Positions 56,901 through 64,000 of a DNA stretch of 64,000 nt are shown here, piece after piece. Each line of letters starts with the position of its first letter. The first letter of the stretch is position 1. The notes under the pieces were generated by a model. That model was not told where the DNA came from. It was given only the letters and a program-made list of their open reading frames with translations, and ran no database searches. Origin of the DNA: Laburnicola sp. R22_1 (lineage: Eukaryota > Ascomycota > Dothideomycetes > Pleosporales > Didymosphaeriaceae); the NCBI GenBank assembly GCA_014281115.1, contig JACONQ010000003.1:2356001-2420000 (forward strand), in the 5' to 3' direction. The position numbers were made by a program, and so were the translations under genes.

Positions 56901-59407
56901 ATAATTATCCGACTAGCACAAAAATAACTTGGTAATCGGAATGCTGTTTGAACTTCGACATCTACCCGTCTATATACTAGCTACATAAGGCCAAAATCAA
57001 ATCCTGCGCAGCTTCTATGTCTTAATACGAAATGCCACGCCGACGCTTGCTGGTTCTTCGAGGGCTCTCCACCAAAATGGCTATCGTGATCTCGGGAATG
57101 AGTGCTATCATACCGCTATGCCCATTCTACCCTGCTGTTGAACCATTTGCCACCGCATATAAGTGAAAGAGATCTGAGTGACGGCGTCGCGTTTGTACCT
57201 AGGGTATAGGTGAAGGTCCCGCATGTGCCCGAAGCGTAAGACAGGCTGCAGCTTTTGCGCCACCGTCAGGGAAACAAATTTTGCAACAAGCATCGTACGG
57301 TATGCACACCGGCCGTTCAACAAATTCATTTAGTCTGGCCAGTATGGAACGTTGTGTGGCAGAACCCAATCGGAGTCGGAGCCGCCGTTGCTTACGGACC
57401 CACTCGAATCCTTCAGGAGATAATACGGCTATCGCTAAGCTCTGAATGTTTTGAGTCTGCAGATCGTTCCAGGTTTTGGTCTAGATCCCTTACCAAGGCG
57501 CACTGTGAGACTAATGCGTTACATGACTAAACTTCCAGGAGTTCGAAGATGTGATGTAGTTCCTAGTTATACACAGTTACCCATTGTCAGAGCCTTCAGA
57601 AGACGATCAGTTAAAGCGAATATTTTTGTTAACTTTCTCGGAGTTCAGACCGACAGTGGCACGCCGCCTACGTACGAAGCGGTCAAGGAAAAAGCCGGTT
57701 TTGTTGACCGGTGAGAATCCCATCGTCCCTCGTTAGTCCTATTTGGGTCCCCACCTTCGAAGGTAGGTTTTGGTGCCCTCCTCGCCAACATTTCCACCTT
57801 GGGATGTGAGACAATGCAGGAGCTGCCTTTGCATGCGCACCCAGCTTGTGTAACATTGGAATTTAGGGGAAGCCCCACATATGTAAAAAAAATCTGATCG
57901 GTGAACGTTGGGGAGCATCCCACTGGCTGGCTTGTGGAAGCAGCTGTTAGTATGCTTTGCTCGTGCGGTAGCGGAGTTATGAAGAGTGAGGTACCTATGC
58001 TGCAGAACCTTGAATGGGATAGGCGCAACCGATCAGAAAGATTCAGCCTTCCTTTGTTTACGCATTGTCGCGGGGAACTACATAAGAATCCGACGGTCAC
58101 CGCATTCGTCAATGAGCGAACCCTGTTATTGTCGATCTCTCGGAGGTTTATGCCGCGTTCTACTGTACTGCGGCTGAGTGATCCCATGCCCTTTGTATTA
58201 TCGAGCGGCCTTGTCATATCCAATGGAAGAAAAGTTAAAGAGTGGAGATGTCAGATCATAATCTACAAGACTGGTGCCCCGGTCGCTGTACCAAGCATCT
58301 TGGTCTTTGCTGCCGGTACAACACGCACAGGCAGAATTTTCCACTCATTTATGCGTAATTCCACTAGCGACGCAACCCGACCCATGGATGTGGATGGCCC
58401 GCCCTTCGTCTTGTCCCTTCTGGCCACCACAAACTCGACCTCGCTTTGCAGAACAGTTGAGATGCCGGAACTGACTCTCTTGCCGTAGATAGCCCTTCCG
58501 GTGAGCTTCGCTTGGTGCCGTCTGCTGTTGTGACACTGGTTCCGCCATGGTCCGTGTACACCCTTCCGCGCCGCGAGACTGGTTCCGATCCTTCAAACCA
58601 TGGGGCCAAAATAATAACGTGGGCTGGTAAACCGTCCGCGGAGTGCTACTAGACGGAAACTTAATTGCGCATGAATGGATAAGCCAATAAATCAACAAGA
58701 GGTGAGACAAGTACGACTGATGGTTACGGAAAATACGATAGCTAGAAAACAGGATATACGTAATATAATACATAATTAATGCAACTGCTAAACCGAATTA
58801 TGCATACGGGAGCACAAGGCTGAAGGTGGGACGAATCCTGTTGCCAATGATAGGATCGTCACTGCTTTCAGGGCTCTCGATGGTCTAGTAAAGAAACGCC
58901 TTCCTGTGAAATCAGAGTGACGTAAAACGAGTTAAAGAGCCGAGCAGCCAGCGCCTTCTTGTTGCGCACTTGTCTAGATTTTAGCACAGTCTTATCTTAG
59001 CTGCCTTCTCAAGGACCCCAACGACGCCCATCTCTCCCGTGTTAGACTCCTCCTCCACCTCCTCCTTCTCAGCCTTGTGGCCACATGTCTGCATAGATCG
59101 TCAGCAAGCGTTGGGTGAACAGTCGGGATGAGGCGGAAATTGGCTTTGACTGTGAATCATAAGGCCAACTGTATTCAGACTTTTGGCTTGTAGCTGTTGC
59201 TTGGTTATGTAGTTGGTTGTGTAAGAATAATTAACGATCCTATGGTGGTGGTATACTTAGTAGTGAGTCCCATCACCCACACTGCTCCCGCGGTTGCGAC
59301 TCTGCGCTCCACTGCAGCTCTCCACCGGTTAAGAGATAATATATAACTTAGTTATGCTAGATAGTAGACTATCTATTAACTACTATTAATAATAAAATTA
59401 TTATTAT
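53943..59407. other. Gene-poor 5.5 kb stretch
   Basis: No supported gene. Two overlapping frames of about 190 codons on opposite strands (57645..58223 minus; 57901..58488 plus) and an 80-codon frame at 56167..56406 show no domain. The last 100 bp before the TA at 59408 are very AT-rich. Confidence 0.45.
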
Positions 59408-59409
59408 TA

Positions 59410-59450
59410 ACGTGTCCGTGCGCGTGATGCACGGATTCGCGTGATGCACG
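59410..59450. repeat. Left TIR of P5 (41 bp, perfect)
   Basis: Identical in reverse complement to 61481..61521. Contains two copies of a 13-mer. Confidence 0.9.
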
Positions 59451-59561
59451 CACAACACCATAACAGCTCTACGAGAAATGAGGCTATAGAGCCACATATA
59501 GTAGCGAATATTGCAAGATTTTTTAGTGGAGTGCTCTATTAATGCTTGCGATTAACCTGCG

Positions 59562-61433
59562 CTACTGATATTTACTTGGAAGCTTAACGTTGCGGCCGTG
59601 CCGCGTAGTCTTGGGTGGAGCTGCTGATGCGGCACCTGAGGCCTCCTTAGTAGCTAGAGCGTCAACCACACGTTTCTGACGCTTGTTGCTTTGTATAGAT
59701 GGCTGCGAGGCCTTTCTCTTACCCTTTTGGGCAGATTGTAGAGCTTTTGCTGCGTTAGCTGCCTCCTTCTGGCGAGCGCGCTCTGCAGCCTTCTTAAGCC
59801 TCTCCTTCTCCCTAGCTACTTTGGCTGCCTCCCGCGCCACACGCTTCTCCTCTGCAATTTTCTCCTTGTATAGCTTAGCTGCCTTCCTCAACTTAGCTGT
59901 CTTAGCTTTTTAAAGCTTCTGCTCCTTCTCCTCTTGCTCCTTTACAGACTGGCGTACGCGAGCCTCCCTAACCTTGCTTGGTGACTAGAAAACTGCTCCC
60001 CTATGGTACTCCTGACGTTGTTGAAGATCTAGAGGCTTGCCTTTCTTCTTATGCTTCTTCTTAGTGGCAAGAGCTTCTCTTAATCTAGCATTCTCGTGGT
60101 GGAGTAGCTGAACTTTAGCTAAGATATGGTGGAGTGAGCGACTAAGCTTCTGCGCGTCCTTCCTACTCTGTTGCTCTGTAGCTCGTACAAGGCGATCTAG
60201 CTCACGCCAGTTGCCCCCACTAAGTACTGACTTAGAGCTCTCTTGTGATCCCTGGTCATTATCCTGTGTGGTTTTCTTGAATCTTTTGAGTATAACTTCT
60301 GGGTTGAAAGGTGATATACTAGTGGCCTTAAAAGACTTAAGGATTATCTCTTCTTTAAAGGAGCTTATCTAGGCCTTCTAGAAGAGAGGGAAGAAGTCGC
60401 CTTTCTTGATTGGGACTAGGCCTTGGCTCTCTTAGAGGTAGGTTGTGAGCTCAGCTAAGTAGGCTAATAAGAGAGGCTTGAAGAGCACCACATTAAGTGG
60501 CTGAAGCGTATGCGTTGAATGAGGGGGGAGTATAGCTAGGAGGATCCTATTCTAATCGCAGTAATCGATAAAATCCATAGTAACGTAAGATCTATAGCTA
60601 TTAAGGATAAGTAGTTAGTAAGATTGTCGAGCTTTTGCCTTAGTGTAGCGATCAAACACCTGCTTAAGCTAGGCAAGGCTAATATTGTTGTTTGTCCAGC
60701 CTGAGGGTGAAGAGGAGACGTGTACGCTATGCTTTCCTGTCTTAATATCCTCAACCTAGCTCGATTGTATGCCGCTGTTAGTAGACTAATAGATAAGGCC
60801 TAGTAGTAAGGCTGATCTATTAGCACACACACACGCTAGGAGGGTAATCTATTCACAAGAGCTATCTTGGAGAGATGCTGTAACCTCCTTATTCTCCCAT
60901 ATTTGTCTGCTGAACACTCGTTTTGATTGGCCAACAATACTAATTAAGAAGCCTTTTTTATCCATATTGTACGTGTGACGAGGCTTGATATCGTATTCCT
61001 TAATTTTGTCACCTAGGAGATTGAAATACAGACTGTATTTATCCCCTAAGTTGGCTTGGTGGCGATTGCTATCCATACTAGCTGCCTATCGAGAGATGAG
61101 ATGGATACTGTGTTGGTTGATAAAGCGCGTAACCCAGCTCTTGCTCACTAGCTCCTTAGCTATTGTTAACGCGAAATTTCGTATCATTTCTCTTGTAGGT
61201 GGCAAGTGACGCGCTGTAAGCCTTTCTATGTATTTAACAAGCTCTACCTCTTGTTGTGGAGTGAGCTTTTGTTGGTTGGTAATCTTTAACGCGTGCGACT
61301 GTGTAACTGCGCGGTGCCGCCGCGATAGAGTTGAGCGTCCAACGCTATGCTTGTTAGCTATTTTTGTATAACAAAGTTTATCGCTAGGATCTAGCGAGTC
61401 TATCTCTGCAAGCGCATCGTCAATCGGAGCCAT
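59562..61433 (-). pseudogene. Decayed pogo-family transposase (P5)
   Basis: 624 codons in one frame, from MAPIDDALAEIDSLDPSDK at 61433 to KLPSKYQ at 59562. The N-terminal HTH and CENP-B-like region is open (residues about 1-115), and the C-terminal Lys/Ala/Arg-rich tail with KRQKR is open for about 109 residues. In between, stops are frequent. The first catalytic motif reads YNMDKKGF (Glu changed to Lys) and the second LLILNSYRSYV, from LLILDGHGSH by G-to-A and C-to-T changes. No frameshift is needed. Same subfamily as P1 and P2. Confidence 0.85.
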
Positions 61434-61480
61434 ATTGGTGGAGTTGTGTGGTGTGGAAGTTTGACTGTTTTCGGGCCGAG

Positions 61481-61521
61481 CGTGCATCACGCGAATCCGT
61501 GCATCACGCGCACGGACACGT
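61481..61521. repeat. Right TIR of P5 (41 bp, perfect)
   Basis: Identical in reverse complement to 59410..59450. Confidence 0.9.
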
Positions 61522-61528
61522 TAACGTA

Positions 61529-63391
61529 CTCCACAACCGAGCGACTCACCCAACCGAGCGACTCACTTTTGCCAAGACCCCACCAAAACATGTACTATTC
61601 ACGACAGTACAGAGTCAATACGAACTATTATTAATAGTCTAAATAGGCCAATCTATTCAGAATCTACTTCTGCAGGTTACTTACACGTTGTTCTATTGTG
61701 CCTAGGCTCGCCGCAGCGTCTACAGCGCCGTTGAGTTGGCTCGCCTCCATCAACTCGCGCCCTCTTCTTTGCCTTCTTGCTATCACTGCGCGCCGCAAAG
61801 TCCTTTAGAGTAGCCAGCCGCTGGCCCTCTTCAGCTATAAGAGCTCCTTCTTGCTGCAATTGCTTTCTTTTGTGCGATTTACGTCGCGTGGCAGCCTTAT
61901 TAGCAGCTTAAAGTTTAGTGTTACATTTGGTTATTAATACCAAAGAATGCCCTATTAGCTTAGCGCCTTTAATAAGCTTTTCCACCACCTTAACTATATA
62001 AGTTAGGGAACTATCTATATGCCTTTAAATCCTCTGCTTAACTAGCATTAATTGTAACCCAAGTTCTGTACTATTTCGCGGAGTTTGCGACTCCCATATA
62101 CTATCGCGAATAGTACATTCTGGAGGCGTACGCAGGCGGACGTTGAGCTGCGATAGTACAGCCTCTGGGTTGTGGGGCACTAGGCCAGCACCTTAAAAGC
62201 CTTCTTTAATATTACTTTTAGTAATTAAAGCCTTAAAAGCAGCAATAAAGCAAGGTAGAAACTTAATTTTAGTTATGTGCGTGATGTGGTTGCGCATTAG
62301 ATTCTTGGCTTGGCGCCCATACGCCTTCTTTAACGACGCAAAACAACCTACGTTAAGTGGCTGCAAGAGGTGCGACAAATGTGAAGGCATATAGAGAGTA
62401 ATAATATTACTCTTTTTATAGTAATCCTAGAATTCGAGCGAGTTATAACTTTTGTGGCTATTAATAATAAGCAAACGTGCTCTACTAGTAGTACGCCTCT
62501 TTGTATACTTATTAAAGTGCTTTAGCTATTGCAGACTAAGCTTATTTGTTGTTTAGCCGTTCTTAGAGACTGCAATAACCTAATTATAAGGTAGATCCTT
62601 CTCCTTATACTAGGCGGAGAGGTAGTGCTTGCCCCTAAAGATAATAAAGGGTGAGATCCACCACCCTATCGCGTTAATGCCTTAGATAACTATTATCCAC
62701 TCCCTATTGCCCTGCTGCACCTGCTTTGGCCGTCCTCAACACTTAGAGCCTGTGACTACCACTCTAGTTAATATTATGCCTATTATAAAGCCAGACTCGT
62801 TAAAATTATAGGTGTCCTTATCTAGGATACTATACTTAGCCTTCATATTCTCCACAAGCCGGAACCAGTCTCGTATCACCTTAGGATCCTCCTGGAGGGC
62901 TCTCTTATAGTCGTACTTTCGATTAAACTTAACTTTAAGCTCTGGCTAGCGCTTAACAAAGTTTAGAGCCTAGTTATGGCCCACAGGGTCGCGATGCCGC
63001 TTAGCTAGCAAAGAATTGGCTATATCCTCTACAGCAGCAAGCTATGGCAGAAATTCTCACAAGTCTAGGTCGAGTATATGCTGTATAATCGCCTGCTCCT
63101 CTTTTACAGTAAGCTTTATTGTGTTGAGTAGGCAGTTGCGTTGGAAGGCGATTCTAGCGCGTTATTAGCTAAGGGTTTTTTAAGGGATGTTATAGATAGC
63201 GGCAGCGCGTCTTTACGAAAGTAACGCGTCTTATTTAATAGCCTGAATCGCAAGCTGTATACGAGCTTTGTTTAACGCTAGTAGTTTGTTGTGTTGTTAA
63301 GGCATTGCGTTGTACTATTAATAGTAGTACGTTTTAGTGGGGTCTTGGCAAAAGTAAGTCGCTTGGTTAGATAAGTTACTCGGTTGTAGAG
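61529..63391 (-). mobile_element. pogo-type DNA transposon P6 with zinc-knuckle transposase
   Basis: TA at 61527-61528 and 63392-63393 flank an 1863-bp element whose inverted repeats are recognisable over about 61 bp (61529..61589 and 63331..63391), with mismatches that are mainly C/T. The left repeat contains caaccgagcgactcac at 61534 and 61551, 17 bp apart. The element starts seven bases after P5 ends. The minus-strand transposase frame 61677..63305 is 543 codons long and heavily mutated. Confidence 0.85.
61677..63305 (-). pseudogene. Decayed pogo-type transposase with C-terminal CCHC knuckle (P6)
   Basis: One frame of 543 codons from ATG 63305 to TAA 61677, with many stops. The catalytic motifs read YNFNESGF, LLIINSHKSY and LQPLNVGCF: all three expected Asp residues are now Asn. 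The C-terminal 60 residues remain open and end in CRRCGEPRHNRTTC, a CX2CX4HX4C zinc knuckle, preceded by a basic KKAKKRARV stretch that may be a nuclear signal. The knuckle is absent from the P1/P2/P5 and P3/P4 subfamilies, so this is a third subfamily. Confidence 0.8.
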
Positions 63392-63393
63392 TA

Positions 63394-64000
63394 TGTTATA
63401 TATATATTTTATTACTACTACTATATACTAGTAGGTACTAGGTTTATGTGCCTCCTATTTTACTTCTCTCTATATATAGTGTAGACTTAACCTTAGTTAG
63501 AATCTTAATATAACAAATATTTTTAATACTTAGTAGTAATAAGTAAAAGACACGACTATTTATAATTCGTATCTAGTTAACTCGAAATAGATAGGAGATT
63601 ATAGCTAGAAATAACTTAAAGATAGTTAAAGATAACTACTAATTATAGCTACTAGATAAAAGTTTAAGTATAGTGGCCTTTATATCGCTTATTCTAGGGT
63701 AATATATTTTACTTAAACTTATACACATAAAGAGCCTATTACTATACTTAGAAGAATATATAATACTTATTACGTTTAAAAGTAAAGCTATTAGCCATAT
63801 ATAAAAGTATTAAGACGTGCACCTTAAAAGAATTTACGCTAAAAAAAGACAAATTTTAAGTTAGCACAGCCATAAGTAGAGTAGTAATACTTTTAGATAA
63901 TTATTGTGTAGTGTTACTAATCTAAGGTGCGACTTTCTCGCTTATATTATATTATCCTTTTGGGACTAGCGCGATATTAAGTAAGATTCTAAGCGAGACT
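63394..64000. other. Very AT-rich end of window
   Basis: About 600 bp dominated by TA-rich sequence, with no open frame. Composition and setting suggest heavily RIP-mutated repeat DNA, but no element type can be named. Confidence 0.5.

Larger units (their letters stand above)
59410..61521 (-). mobile_element. pogo/Fot1-type DNA transposon P5
   Basis: TA at 59408-59409 and 61522-61523 flank a 2112-bp element with perfectly matching 41-bp inverted repeats (59410..59450 and 61481..61521). The left repeat holds cgcgtgatgcacg at 59421 and 59438, 17 bp apart and 11 bp from the tip, as in P1 and P2. The minus-strand transposase frame 59562..61433 has 624 codons with many stops. Confidence 0.9.

Noticed and set aside
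57645..58488. Two overlapping open frames of about 190 codons on opposite strands
   Set aside because: They overlap for over 300 bp, neither shows a known domain, signal peptide or splice signals, and the plus frame starts on GTG. Most likely chance.
1..64000. tRNA and rRNA genes
   Set aside because: No convincing A/B-box pair with acceptor-stem pairing and no rRNA signature were seen by eye; a tRNAscan-type search would be decisive.

Overview
The window comes from a filamentous ascomycete, probably a dothideomycete-like Pezizomycotina. Introns are short (46-115 nt, mostly GTRNGT...CTAAC...YAG), host genes are moderately GC-rich, and the gene repertoire fits: SAT4-type rhodopsin-domain protein, GH128 glucanase, wax-synthase-like MBOAT, DUF6594 proteins. 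Transposons are inactivated by C-to-T/G-to-A changes typical of repeat-induced point mutation (RIP). No rRNA, tRNA, CRISPR or bacterial-type operon was seen.

Two compartments are visible. From 1 to about 34.2 kb the window is gene-rich, with conserved housekeeping genes: a patatin-like phospholipase (0.9-2.6 kb), secreted GH128 beta-glucanase (8.0-8.9), MBOAT acyltransferase (9.2-10.4, minus), rhodopsin-domain membrane protein (12.5-13.9), Wss1-type metalloprotease (14.3-15.7, minus), DUF1776 protein (16.3-17.7), a Sel1-repeat protein resembling Nif1/Dsf2 (19.4-21.6), telomere-length regulator Tel2 (22.4-25.5, minus), the NEDD8-activating enzyme subunit Uba3 (25.8-27.2), splicing factor SF3b155/Hsh155 (27.7-31.3), and a disordered protein with a Cys4 tail (32.5-34.2). 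Tel2/Uba3 and Wss1/DUF1776 are divergent pairs. The only disturbance is a nested pair of pogo/Fot1 transposons at 3.0-7.3 kb.

From 34 to 64 kb the window is gene-poor and transposon-rich. It holds two back-to-back pogo copies of one subfamily (36.4-40.0), a decayed hAT transposase with BED finger (40.1-42.1), two more adjacent pogo copies (59.4-63.4), and an AT-rich end. Between them lie a few lineage-type genes: two DUF6594-type membrane proteins (44.8-45.9 plus; 53.0-53.9 minus), a two-exon gene for a protein with an internal repeat (51.3-51.9, minus), and a doubtful small basic protein (46.8-47.1).

The most informative signal is in the six pogo elements. All carry TA target duplications, all but one keep a single uninterrupted frame broken only by stop codons, catalytic Asp codons are often changed to Asn, and every one has a motif repeated exactly 17 bp apart within its terminal inverted repeat. 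This shared spacing defines element ends and shows that one element landed inside the repeated motif of another. A 6-nt microexon in uba3 is the most unusual host-gene feature.
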